IMG/VR virus record: IMGVR_UViG_3300049460_000150
Coordinates: 1 to 64,000 of that record
Strand: one strand, 5' to 3'
Source: a virus
DNA: 64,000 nucleotides
Every line of letters starts with the position of its first letter. Positions within the stretch are counted from its first letter, which is position 1. The position numbers and the translations under genes were made by a program. Below are positions 16,314-23,678 of this stretch, in pieces. The notes beneath the pieces are model-generated. The model ran no database searches and was not told the origin of the DNA. It was given only the letters and a program-made list of their open reading frames with translations.

Positions 16314-16774
16314 TATGCGCTCGCTTTCTGAGCTGCGGCAGCGGCGGCGATTTCAGCGAACTTTTTCTTCGATTCATCAGCAGCTTTATCAGCAGCCTCT
16401 TTGTCTGCCTGAGCCTGGGCTTCTTCAGCCGCTTTACGCTCGGCGTAACCAGCGGCGGCTTCGGCTTCCTGTTCGGTATTCAAACGGCGCTGTTCTTCGT
16501 CAAACATGGATGACTCACGGTTGTGGACGAAACTGAGGAAAGAGCTGATAGCAAGATCGACGTTTTTGTCCGACTCTTTCCAGAACTTTTCGAACTCGGC
16601 ATCGGTGGCGGAATCCGGCAGCTCGCCGCCCAGTGGTTCGATGCAACGGCTCATTGCCAGGGTCTTGACGAATTCCGTGACGGTGACGACCGATGGGCGG
16701 AAGGCATCGATCACCTCACCCAAGGTGGTGTTCAAACGGGTGGCGGAATCTTTGGTGATTACGAGGGCTTTCAT
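16313..16774 (-). CDS. Small structural-region protein with Ala/Lys/Glu-rich coiled-coil tail
   Basis: 153 aa. Residues 1-85 are a compact helical domain (TLGEVIDAFRPSVVTVTEFVKTL). Residues 90-150 are nearly all Ala, Glu, Lys and Gln, predicted as one long helix. It is the first gene after the capsid terminator and has a TATAAT 40 nt upstream, so it starts the connector transcription unit. Function not recognised; a head-tail joining or assembly role is inferred from position only. Confidence 0.55.
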   Translation of the reverse strand: MKALVITKDSATRLNTTLGEVIDAFRPSVVTVTEFVKTLAMSRCIEPLGGELPDSATDAEFEKFWKESDKNVDLAISSFLSFVHNRESSMFDEEQRRLNTEQEAEAAAGYAERKAAEEAQAQADKEAADKAADESKKKFAEIAAAAAAQKASA

Positions 16775-16813
16775 TGGATTTCCTTGAAAAAGTTTGGGAG
16801 GGACGACTGGGAA

Positions 16814-16819
16814 ATTATA
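16814..16819 (-). promoter_or_regulatory. -10 box (TATAAT) after the capsid terminator
   Basis: A perfect -10 hexamer on the minus strand lies 9 nt beyond the T-run of the capsid terminator and about 40 nt before the next ATG. The region where a -35 should be falls in the terminator stem and has no TTGACA-like hexamer. Confidence 0.4.
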
Positions 16820-16824
16820 GACGA

Positions 16825-16850
16825 AATAAAAGCCCCTTGCGGGGCTTTTA
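16825..16850 (-). terminator. Intrinsic terminator after the major capsid gene
   Basis: Minus-strand AAAAGCCCC / GGGGCTTTT stem with a 4-nt loop and a T-rich 3' side, 25 nt after the capsid stop. Confidence 0.85.
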
Positions 16851-16872
16851 TCAAGTGGTCAAGACCAACTGC

Positions 16873-18057
16873 TTAGGCGCTGAAGTCCAGGATTTCACGG
16901 GTGTCGCCGAAGGCCAGCTTGTAGCCGCTGTTTTCGGTCTTCACGTACGTGATCGACTGGTTGAGAATCGAGCGCTCGTTTTCCGAGATGGCGGAGCCGG
17001 CTTCGGTCAGTTCTTCCAGCGTGTCGGACTTCGAGTAGCCCAGCAGCTTGTTAGCTGGCATGGTGCTGGACAGGACGAAGTTGCAGTTGCCGCCCAGCAT
17101 AGGCAGGTTCACATTGATACGCGGAGCGCCCTTCTCGGCCAGCGCGTCAGCTTCGGACTTTGCAGCCGACAGCGACGGGGTGAACATGAACAGCAGTTCC
17201 AGGTACATATCGATGTTGCCGACCAGCGTGTCGATTGGCAGACCAGCCTTGGCGCGGGAGACCAGCCAGCGTGCCAGCGCTTTATACTGTCCGCTGATCG
17301 GATTCGCCGTACCGGCTGGCACGATACCCTGGAATGAGGTGAATGCCTTGGTCCCGGCGGCAGCATTGACACCATCCCCGTTGACCAGCACGGAGGTCGC
17401 GGCGCGCACCTTCGAGATTTCCAGTTCGCGGCCAATACGCGCCGCAAACGGGGTCATGATGTCCAGCGAGACGCGGCGCTCGAATTCGTACGAGGTGCGG
17501 ATACCGGAACCGTGCTTGTAAATCGCCACCGAAGTTTGGCTCGACTTGATCGTGCGAACTGGGATGTTACCCAGCTCGGAGATGGACGAGGTGCGACGGG
17601 CTTCGGCGTCGTCATCGATCACGGTCGAAATCAGCTCCGTACCGGCGATGGTGCGCGACTGCGCGATCATCGGTGCGACGGTCTCGATTTGGTCCTGACG
17701 ATTGCGCCAGCGGACCATCTGGTCGATCACTTCCGGGAACATGGCACGGGTGCCAGGGAACTTTTGGAAGGTATCGGCAGCGGCTTGCAGCAGCACGCCT
17801 TGTTCCAGGTCGTCGCGGAACGGCAGTTGCAGTTCCATGAAGGCCGCTTCGAGGCCGTTCAGGCCAGCGTACTTTGCAGCCGTCGCGGAGGCAGCAGGGT
17901 TGATCGCCAGCATCAGGTAGTTAGCCATCGACAGGCCGCTCTCCTTTGCCTGGGAAACCAGCTTTGCCGCTGCATCGCGGGAGACGCCTGGGTTCGTGTC
18001 GCGCAAACCGGCCAACACAACTTCAGGAGCGCGGCGTGGGATGTCAGTCAGATTCAT
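16873..18057 (-). CDS. Major capsid protein
   Basis: 394-aa HK97-fold-type capsid subunit, placed between the decoration and connector genes. It has an N-terminal helical arm (about residues 1-100), a central domain with SRTIAGTELISTVIDDD and TSYEFERRVSLDIMTPFAARIGRELE, and a C-terminal part with SAISENERSILNQSITYVK. The fold assignment is from gene order and the alternating helix-beta pattern rather than a strong motif. Codons are biased to C-ending forms, as in the tail tube gene. It is followed by a strong terminator. Confidence 0.85.
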   Translation of the reverse strand: MNLTDIPRRAPEVVLAGLRDTNPGVSRDAAAKLVSQAKESGLSMANYLMLAINPAASATAAKYAGLNGLEAAFMELQLPFRDDLEQGVLLQAAADTFQKFPGTRAMFPEVIDQMVRWRNRQDQIETVAPMIAQSRTIAGTELISTVIDDDAEARRTSSISELGNIPVRTIKSSQTSVAIYKHGSGIRTSYEFERRVSLDIMTPFAARIGRELEISKVRAATSVLVNGDGVNAAAGTKAFTSFQGIVPAGTANPISGQYKALARWLVSRAKAGLPIDTLVGNIDMYLELLFMFTPSLSAAKSEADALAEKGAPRINVNLPMLGGNCNFVLSSTMPANKLLGYSKSDTLEELTEAGSAISENERSILNQSITYVKTENSGYKLAFGDTREILDFSA

Positions 18058-18088
18058 GTAGTTCTCTCCAGTTGGAAGTTGTGGTGTA

Positions 18089-18487
18089 TTACAGGAAGAT
18101 TACGTCAGCGCTCAGGTTGGGTGCGTCGATGGACACAACCAGCGTGCGATTCGCCGCCGCAGCCTTCTTAACGACGCCGGGGGTGGCCGAGCCGCAAACG
18201 CTATCGCCGATTGCCAGCGCGCCAGTGTACGTGACTTTGAAGCCGCCCTTGTGATCGACCGTGCCGATTTTGATGCCTTCGATCTTGCGGTCTTCGTACG
18301 AAGCCAGCATACCGATAGGTTGCTCATCAACCGCCAGCAGTTTGACGGTGTTTGCAGCGGTCAGGTCTTGCGCGACCAGCTCACCAACGTCATCGAACGT
18401 AACGACGCCGGAAACGTTCCAGGTCCACGCCATATCTTGCGGGATGAGACCGCGCAGGGTGACGCCTGCACCAATGATACCAGCCAT
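18089..18487 (-). CDS. Head decoration protein
   Basis: 132-aa beta-rich protein directly upstream of the capsid gene, the usual place of lambda gpD-like or DUF2190-like decoration proteins. Glycine-rich turns and the segment WNVSGVVTFDDVGELVAQDL near residue 22, then KIGTVDHKGGFKVTYTGALAIGD, fit a small trimeric capsid cement protein. The RBS is AGGAGAAAC. It is probably cotranscribed with protease and capsid. Confidence 0.7.
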   Translation of the reverse strand: MAGIIGAGVTLRGLIPQDMAWTWNVSGVVTFDDVGELVAQDLTAANTVKLLAVDEQPIGMLASYEDRKIEGIKIGTVDHKGGFKVTYTGALAIGDSVCGSATPGVVKKAAAANRTLVVSIDAPNLSADVIFL

Positions 18488-18522
18488 GTGTTTCTCCTAA
18501 GTGATGTTTTCGGGGGTGGTTA

Positions 18523-18972
18523 TTAGGCCATTTTGTAGGCCGAAGCCTTGTGAACCGTGGCGGTCTTGTCGTCGCCGGTGCCAGCGTCAGTGCCTTGGGC
18601 CTTACCGCCGCCGAATGCTGCCGAGAGTTTATCACGGTTGACATCGATGGAGGCCGTCAGCTCGGCAAAAGTTGCGGTTTCCGGCAGCACGGCCACGCCT
18701 GCCGCCACGCTCAGGCGGTCGGCTTCTTTACGCACGTAGGCCAGTTGGGTTTTCATGGCGTCGGTGGCAGCGGCCAGATCGGTGACAGCCTTGGTCGCGT
18801 CAGCAGGCACAGCGGCCAGCTTGGCGGTCAGGTCGTTGACCTGGGTTTGCAATGCGGCTTTGGCCGTGGTCAGCTCGGCGTTGGCAGCGGTCAGGGTCGT
18901 CACCTGATGCAGCGCGACAGCTTTGTCTGCGGTCAGATTCGCGTTGAGCGTTACGAGTTCTTTGATTTCCAT
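18523..18972 (-). CDS. Internal-start scaffolding protein candidate
   Basis: In-frame internal ATG at residue 242 of the protease gene (MEIKELVTLNANLTADKA), preceded by GGAG with 7-nt spacing. It would give a 149-aa coiled-coil scaffold, the arrangement known from lambda C/Nu3. Evidence is the well-placed Shine-Dalgarno and the sharp change from protease to low-complexity helix at this point. Confidence 0.55.
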   Translation of the reverse strand: MEIKELVTLNANLTADKAVALHQVTTLTAANAELTTAKAALQTQVNDLTAKLAAVPADATKAVTDLAAATDAMKTQLAYVRKEADRLSVAAGVAVLPETATFAELTASIDVNRDKLSAAFGGGKAQGTDAGTGDDKTATVHKASAYKMA

Positions 18973-19695
18973 CTTTTGCTCCGGTTTCGTCGGTTGGGTC
19001 AGTGGGGATTGAGCGAATAATACAGTGGCTTCGGGACTAACGCCAGTGGCCGCTAGTTTCTCATACGCTTCGTTGCCCATCAAGGACTTCGTGCGCGAAA
19101 GAATCTTGGCATTCTTGGCCGCGCCGAGCGAGACCAGCGAGGTCTCAAGCCAGCGGGCCATGCCGGACAGGATAACGTGCGTGCCGTCCTTGCCGATTTC
19201 GTGACCCTCGTTGCAGACGAGTCCATAGATGTTGTCAGAGGTCGCTTCCGCGCCCAAGTAATCGAAGCCGCAAACCGAGCAGTTGAGGTGCTGGGTTGTG
19301 AGGCCCACCGAGACCTCTTCGATGGAGCCGGTGTCAACGCCAGAAACCAGAGGGGCTTGTGTGTTATCGATGAAGAACTGGGCGCGCAGCTCAGGAAGGC
19401 CCTGTTCATTGGTGATCTTTTCACCGTCGAAAACGCGACCCACAGGCAGCTCGTAACCTTGCTCATGCAGCGTGTGCAAAGGCACGAAGCCGCCGCCGTG
19501 TACAAAGTCAGCCATTTCCTGAAGCGTGGCTTCAGTGGTCGTGGCACCATTAAACAGGCCACGCTTATTGATAGGCAAAGTGTTCAGCGCTATGGTCTCG
19601 AACACGCTGACTTTTGAGGTGTCGAATTCGGCATCGCCGGTAGATTTAACAATGGCGGCGCGAATCGACGGGGTGATAGTGAGGGCTTTTGGCAT
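18523..19695 (-). CDS. Prohead protease with C-terminal scaffold domain
   Basis: 390-aa capsid maturation protease followed by a scaffold-like region. The protease half (residues 1-235) has a His in PLHTLHEQG (near 74-80) and a Ser in GSIEEVSVGL (near 122-131), the usual His/Ser arrangement, plus a possible zinc knuckle (CSVCGFDYLG and LVCNEGHEIG). Residues 242-390 are an Ala/Thr/Leu-rich coiled coil (TAANAELTTAKAALQTQVND), typical of scaffolds. Preceded by a TTGAAA-17-TATAAA promoter. Confidence 0.85.
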   Translation of the reverse strand: MPKALTITPSIRAAIVKSTGDAEFDTSKVSVFETIALNTLPINKRGLFNGATTTEATLQEMADFVHGGGFVPLHTLHEQGYELPVGRVFDGEKITNEQGLPELRAQFFIDNTQAPLVSGVDTGSIEEVSVGLTTQHLNCSVCGFDYLGAEATSDNIYGLVCNEGHEIGKDGTHVILSGMARWLETSLVSLGAAKNAKILSRTKSLMGNEAYEKLAATGVSPEATVLFAQSPLTQPTKPEQKMEIKELVTLNANLTADKAVALHQVTTLTAANAELTTAKAALQTQVNDLTAKLAAVPADATKAVTDLAAATDAMKTQLAYVRKEADRLSVAAGVAVLPETATFAELTASIDVNRDKLSAAFGGGKAQGTDAGTGDDKTATVHKASAYKMA

Positions 19696-19720
19696 GATGT
19701 TCGCAATCTTACTCTAAGGG

Positions 19721-19749
19721 TTTATAGGAGGCAAAAGGTTTTATTTCAA
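19721..19749 (-). promoter_or_regulatory. Leftward promoter for the protease-capsid module
   Basis: Minus-strand TTGAAA (19744-19749), exact 17-nt spacer, TATAAA (19721-19726), in the gap between portal and protease genes. This is the best-formed promoter of the left arm and would feed the protease, decoration and capsid genes. Confidence 0.65.
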
Positions 19750-19752
19750 CCA

Positions 19753-21234
19753 CTACTTGACCTTGTTGGCCCCTGCATTGTTGTCACGGGCCGGTGCGCC
19801 CTTCTCCTTGGTCTTGGCGGCGCGCTCGGTGGGGCTGTTGCCCTGGTCCGTGGTGGAGCTGGAGGGCGCGGCACCCGTGGCTGGGTCCAGGAAGTTCGTA
19901 CCGCTCAGGACCGGAGCGCCTGGAGGTGGCAAACGACCATACATTTCGAGGTGATATTCTTCGTCAGTGATGATGCCTAAACTGAGGTCGTTTTTCAGGC
20001 GCGTGGCCTTCATGGATTTGTTAGGCTCCAGCTCCGTTTCAGGGCGCAGTTCCACGTCGTCAAAAGTGCATTCAACATAGCTCTCCGAACCTTGCAGGCG
20101 CAGGCCCAGTGTGAAAGCTTGGCTCAGGAGGTCGGCGATTGGCTTGTTGATGGCCTGGGCGTTGAGCGAGAAAACACGCGCTTCAACAGTCGCGGTATTC
20201 ACGCCGGTCGTGCCACGGCCAATGATCGTCGCCATCGTGCGCAAACCAGCTTGGTTCTGCGCGTTCAAAGTGTTGATGATGGAGTCGATGTTCAAGGTCA
20301 TGGCCGACTTCTCGTTCATGGTCTTGGCTTCCACCGCGTCGTAGTGGACGAAAGCTTGATCCGACTTGATCGAGTTAATCTTCGACGTTATACCAGCCAG
20401 AGCCGAGTCCAAGAACTGCCGCGTTTTCACGGGGTCGATCTTAACGTCTGGCGGTGCGCTTTTCATCACTACTTCTTCCAGCACTTTAACGTCCAGGCGC
20501 GGGAAGCCGGTGATGTTCATGATGCGGTACAAATCGTTGATGACTTGTTGACGCGCCGCGATGGTATTAATCGCGCTGACAAACGGACTGTAGGTATAGA
20601 CGTTTGTTGGGTCCTTGCGGAACCATGTGCAAAAGAACTGCGGGATGTCGAGCGAGATGATATCGCCGCTCAATGCGCGCTGCTGCGGAGTGAACTGGGC
20701 GGGGGCCTTCTCAAACCACTCGATCTTTCCCATGTCTACTTGCCGCAATTCCATCGGCAAAAACTCCTTGCTGATGACCAGCTCTGCGCCGATACCTCCG
20801 CGCAGCAAAATCATGTAGCGCAGGTCCTCCGCGATAGCCTTCATCGACTTGACGTTTTTGTAGCCTTTGGAATAGTCGAAACGCTTGGTCAGAGCATTGA
20901 CAAGTTGCGCCATCATTTCCTGGCCTGGACGATCCACCTGTCCGTTGACATCCTTGACCAGATAACGGAAGGGGGTATCCGCCACGGTTAAGAAGGCGTT
21001 GACGGACGCGCTCATGTCCGGGTCCGTACGGAACAAATCCTGGAGCAGCGCACGGCTGTCCAGGCTTGTCCGGCTGGTGAAGATGTCGGTGAGGTGTTCC
21101 CGGTAGGCCGGGAGCGACAAGATGTTGTTGGTAGCCGAAGGGTTAAAGGTCGAGGTGGTTGCTACGCCTTTGTCGTTCCCCTTCTTGCCTGGGAGTAGGA
21201 CCTTTAACCGATTAACGAGTGAGTTGGTTGCCAT
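19753..21234 (-). CDS. Portal protein
   Basis: 493-aa portal subunit, the ring through which DNA enters the prohead. It sits between the large terminase and the protease. Typical features are an early LLQDLFRTDPDMSASVNAFL segment, a central RKDPTNVYTYSPFVSAINTIAARQQVINDLYRIM, and a Pro/Gly/Ala-rich acidic-basic tail after residue 430 that is probably disordered. The gene start overlaps the terminase end by 31 nt. Fold assignment is from position, length and pattern. Confidence 0.85.
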   Translation of the reverse strand: MATNSLVNRLKVLLPGKKGNDKGVATTSTFNPSATNNILSLPAYREHLTDIFTSRTSLDSRALLQDLFRTDPDMSASVNAFLTVADTPFRYLVKDVNGQVDRPGQEMMAQLVNALTKRFDYSKGYKNVKSMKAIAEDLRYMILLRGGIGAELVISKEFLPMELRQVDMGKIEWFEKAPAQFTPQQRALSGDIISLDIPQFFCTWFRKDPTNVYTYSPFVSAINTIAARQQVINDLYRIMNITGFPRLDVKVLEEVVMKSAPPDVKIDPVKTRQFLDSALAGITSKINSIKSDQAFVHYDAVEAKTMNEKSAMTLNIDSIINTLNAQNQAGLRTMATIIGRGTTGVNTATVEARVFSLNAQAINKPIADLLSQAFTLGLRLQGSESYVECTFDDVELRPETELEPNKSMKATRLKNDLSLGIITDEEYHLEMYGRLPPPGAPVLSGTNFLDPATGAAPSSSTTDQGNSPTERAAKTKEKGAPARDNNAGANKVK

Positions 21235-22991
21235 GTGGGGGATACCTTATTGGAGCTGGAAGAACCAGCGTGGATACCGATCAATTTCGAATCATTGTAC
21301 CCGCCAAAGACGGCACCAGCAATTGCAATAGAGGTTTGCACCGCCGAATTCAGCCCCATGTCAAGCGCGATGTAGGCCACAGCCGTGAGCATGAAGCCCG
21401 CCGCGTGGAAGATGTGGTCTTGCGAGTCGAGCTTGCGCCAGACGGCAGGCTGTTCCGGCTGTTCGTCGCGCACCATATTGCGCAAATGCGTGACGATATC
21501 GTTCTCCAATGTCCCGTATCCGCTGAAGGAAATGTATTGGCCGCGAATAGCCGCTGCAACCTTATCCAGAAGCATGGTTCTATTCGCCTGCAAATACAGC
21601 ACTTTTCCGAGCGGGTCTTTGACGACATTAATCTCCTTGTCACCACGGTATTCGCAAGGCAGGATTCGACCGTGGGTTGCCTCACGAATTGCATCAGCCG
21701 TATTGCTCTCAGGATGTCGGTCGCAAAGACCGCCCATTACGTTGTAGGCGTTGCACAGCTCTTTGGCTCGATCCACGATGCGGCCAACAGGGCAGGTTTC
21801 GACCATGACCACTTGCATGGCTTCGATGCTATAACCCTGGCCGACAGTGATCGTGCAAAAGTGGCCCATGTCGATGCCTACCCAGGTCGGCACATGCTTG
21901 TTGATCGTTGGTATCTGCGCCATGCCGGTGATGCACGCCTTGATGGAGGCTTCTGAGATGCGCGCCGTGGAGCTATCTTCAGGCTCGCCCAGGATGGTGT
22001 TTTTGAAGCGGCGAATGGTCTGCCCCTTCTTCTTCATATCGACCAGCTCAAGGATCACGTCGCGTGGTGGGCGAGTGGACACGGAAAACGGGTTCACGCG
22101 ACGGCCCCGTGCATACTGGCGGCTTGGGTATTTGGCGACCCATGCGCGGTTCGATTCACGGCCCAGGTCCAGCGGGGCGCGGCAGCGCTCGCAGCAGACG
22201 TAAGAAGCCTCCAGATCGATCTTGAAATGTTCGATGGTGCTTTGGTCCAGTTCCGTCAGCGACTCCAGGCCCGATGGGAGGCCAGGGAGGTGGATGAACT
22301 TTTCTTCGAAAAGAGGGAACTGCCAGTGGTTGCAGGCGTCACACTTAATCAGGTACTCCATCTGGTCGCTGTTTTCGTACAGCGCATGGATGCCATATTG
22401 CGTGAAAGTCGGCGTACTAAAGTAGCGCTTGATCTTCCAGTCGGAATTCAGCAGACGCGAGCTGAAAAGGCCAGCGATGTCCATGTCGTGCAAATCGTAC
22501 TCATCCAGGAACACGAAGTCGGCGTCGGTGGAGGTGGCATCGCCCTCCTTGGAACCCGTCATATATAAGAAGGACTGATTGATCTGCAAAAGCTGGATCG
22601 AACGCACCGGCTTGTTGCTGCTGGTGGTCTGCTTATTAAATATGTCAGTGTCCTCCACCATGGGCATCACGCGGGTCTGCACGTTCTTCTTGCGCATGTC
22701 GTCGTCTGGGTAGGCGTAGATGCCTTTGGTGTTGCGATGACGCGCCAGGAAGGCCAGGGCGGCGCGCTGGAAAATCTCCGACACACCCACCTGGGAAGGC
22801 TTGATCGTCGCCGAGTTGCGGTGGTCGTCGTCAACCAGGGCGCGCTGGAAGGGGTAGCGGTTGAACGAGAAGGGCTTGCCCTTCAAGGTCGTGTTTTTGC
22901 ACAGCCATTCGCTGGTCAGCATGTCCGACGCTTCGATAGCAAAGCGGCTGACAAACAGGTTGTAGAGTTCTTGGGAGTATTGATTAGCCAT
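21204..22991 (-). CDS. Terminase large subunit (GpA family)
   Basis: 595-aa DNA-packaging ATPase and nuclease of the lambda GpA type. The ATPase domain has a Walker A-like TIKPSQVGVSE (near residue 63) and Walker B DADFVFLDEYDL (near 157-168). A zinc-finger insertion follows with KCDACNH and CCERCRAPLD. The nuclease part has WVGIDMGH (near 370) and GLCDRHPES. The chosen ATG (MANQYSQELY) has no Shine-Dalgarno and lies 7 nt after a TATAAT, suggesting a leaderless start. An ATG 20 codons upstream also lacks an RBS. Confidence 0.92.
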   Translation of the reverse strand: MANQYSQELYNLFVSRFAIEASDMLTSEWLCKNTTLKGKPFSFNRYPFQRALVDDDHRNSATIKPSQVGVSEIFQRAALAFLARHRNTKGIYAYPDDDMRKKNVQTRVMPMVEDTDIFNKQTTSSNKPVRSIQLLQINQSFLYMTGSKEGDATSTDADFVFLDEYDLHDMDIAGLFSSRLLNSDWKIKRYFSTPTFTQYGIHALYENSDQMEYLIKCDACNHWQFPLFEEKFIHLPGLPSGLESLTELDQSTIEHFKIDLEASYVCCERCRAPLDLGRESNRAWVAKYPSRQYARGRRVNPFSVSTRPPRDVILELVDMKKKGQTIRRFKNTILGEPEDSSTARISEASIKACITGMAQIPTINKHVPTWVGIDMGHFCTITVGQGYSIEAMQVVMVETCPVGRIVDRAKELCNAYNVMGGLCDRHPESNTADAIREATHGRILPCEYRGDKEINVVKDPLGKVLYLQANRTMLLDKVAAAIRGQYISFSGYGTLENDIVTHLRNMVRDEQPEQPAVWRKLDSQDHIFHAAGFMLTAVAYIALDMGLNSAVQTSIAIAGAVFGGYNDSKLIGIHAGSSSSNKVSPTWQPTHSLIG

Positions 22992-22998
22992 GGCGTCG

Positions 22999-23004
22999 AT
23001 TATA
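22999..23004 (-). promoter_or_regulatory. Leftward -10 box for the terminase/late operon
   Basis: Minus-strand TATAAT ending 7 nt before the terminase ATG; the expected transcript start is at or next to the A of the ATG. The best -35 (TTTATG, 16-nt spacer) is weak, so this promoter may need an activator bound at the upstream palindrome. Confidence 0.5.
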
Positions 23005-23052
23005 GCAGCGAAAAATATCTCATAAATGAGAGGTTTGGGACGAAAAAGCATA

Positions 23053-23069
23053 GGATGATACTATCATCC
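23053..23069. promoter_or_regulatory. 17-bp palindrome GGATGATACTATCATCC, left operator
   Basis: A perfect inverted repeat with 8-bp arms in the divergent control region, between the leftward terminase promoter and the rightward promoter. An identical copy and four imperfect ones lie at 29.6-30.2 kb. A repressor or activator site is inferred. Confidence 0.7.
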
Positions 23070-23072
23070 ATA

Positions 23073-23101
23073 TTGCGCCTAGGGTGCCTGTAACGTACAC
23101 T
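23073..23101 (+). promoter_or_regulatory. Rightward promoter of the right arm
   Basis: TTGCGC (23073-23078), exact 17-nt spacer, TACACT (23096-23101), 30 nt before the start of the small terminase candidate. The palindrome at 23053 abuts its -35. Confidence 0.5.
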
Positions 23102-23131
23102 CTTTTCTCCAACTAAATAGGCGAGAAAAAC

Positions 23132-23662
23132 GTGTCCAATCCCAACGATTACCTCTACCCCGATGTGAGTGTCCAGAACCTCCGCTTTGTTGAGGTCATG
23201 CGCCGCCTGCATAAAGAACACCCAGACTATTTCACGAACCAGCGCTGCCCGTACCCCAACGAGGTCGAACGCTACTTCCGCTCCTGGTTCGACACGTCCG
23301 TGCGCCCTGCTGGCCGCCCTGCTGGCCGCGATATGGGGGCCGACTACGGCGACTCCTACGACCCTCGCGCCGACGCCCTGCTGGGCGAGGACAAATGGGA
23401 CGCTCTATATAGAGAGGTGGTCGAGCTGTACGCCTCCCTGAAAAACGCCAAACCATCGGCTGGCGACTCGTCCGAAAGCATGGCCTACTTCCGCACGGCA
23501 ACGGGCCTGCTGGATAAGCTGGTCGGCCACCAGGAACGGTGCCTGGGCATCAAGCAGGTTGCCGAGTTCCACAAAGTAGTGCTGGACATCATGGAAGGCG
23601 TGCTTTCCGAAGACCAGCGCAACAAGGTCATGTCCCTGCTTAAAGATTCCATCAAGAACTGA
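23132..23662 (+). CDS. Candidate terminase small subunit
   Basis: 176-aa protein beginning at GTG, divergent from the large terminase gene across a 140-bp control region. The C-terminal part (residues 115-176, with RTATGLLDKLVGHQERCLGIKQ and FHKVVLDIMEGVLSEDQR) is helical and resembles the oligomerisation part of small terminase subunits. The N-terminal 60 residues could form a DNA-binding domain. It encodes a duplicated RPAGRPAGR. No other small terminase is seen next to the large subunit. It could instead be a replication accessory protein, since the primase-helicase gene follows by 16 nt. Confidence 0.4.
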   Translation: MSNPNDYLYPDVSVQNLRFVEVMRRLHKEHPDYFTNQRCPYPNEVERYFRSWFDTSVRPAGRPAGRDMGADYGDSYDPRADALLGEDKWDALYREVVELYASLKNAKPSAGDSSESMAYFRTATGLLDKLVGHQERCLGIKQVAEFHKVVLDIMEGVLSEDQRNKVMSLLKDSIKN

Positions 23663-23678
23663 TACTAGAAAGAGCCTT

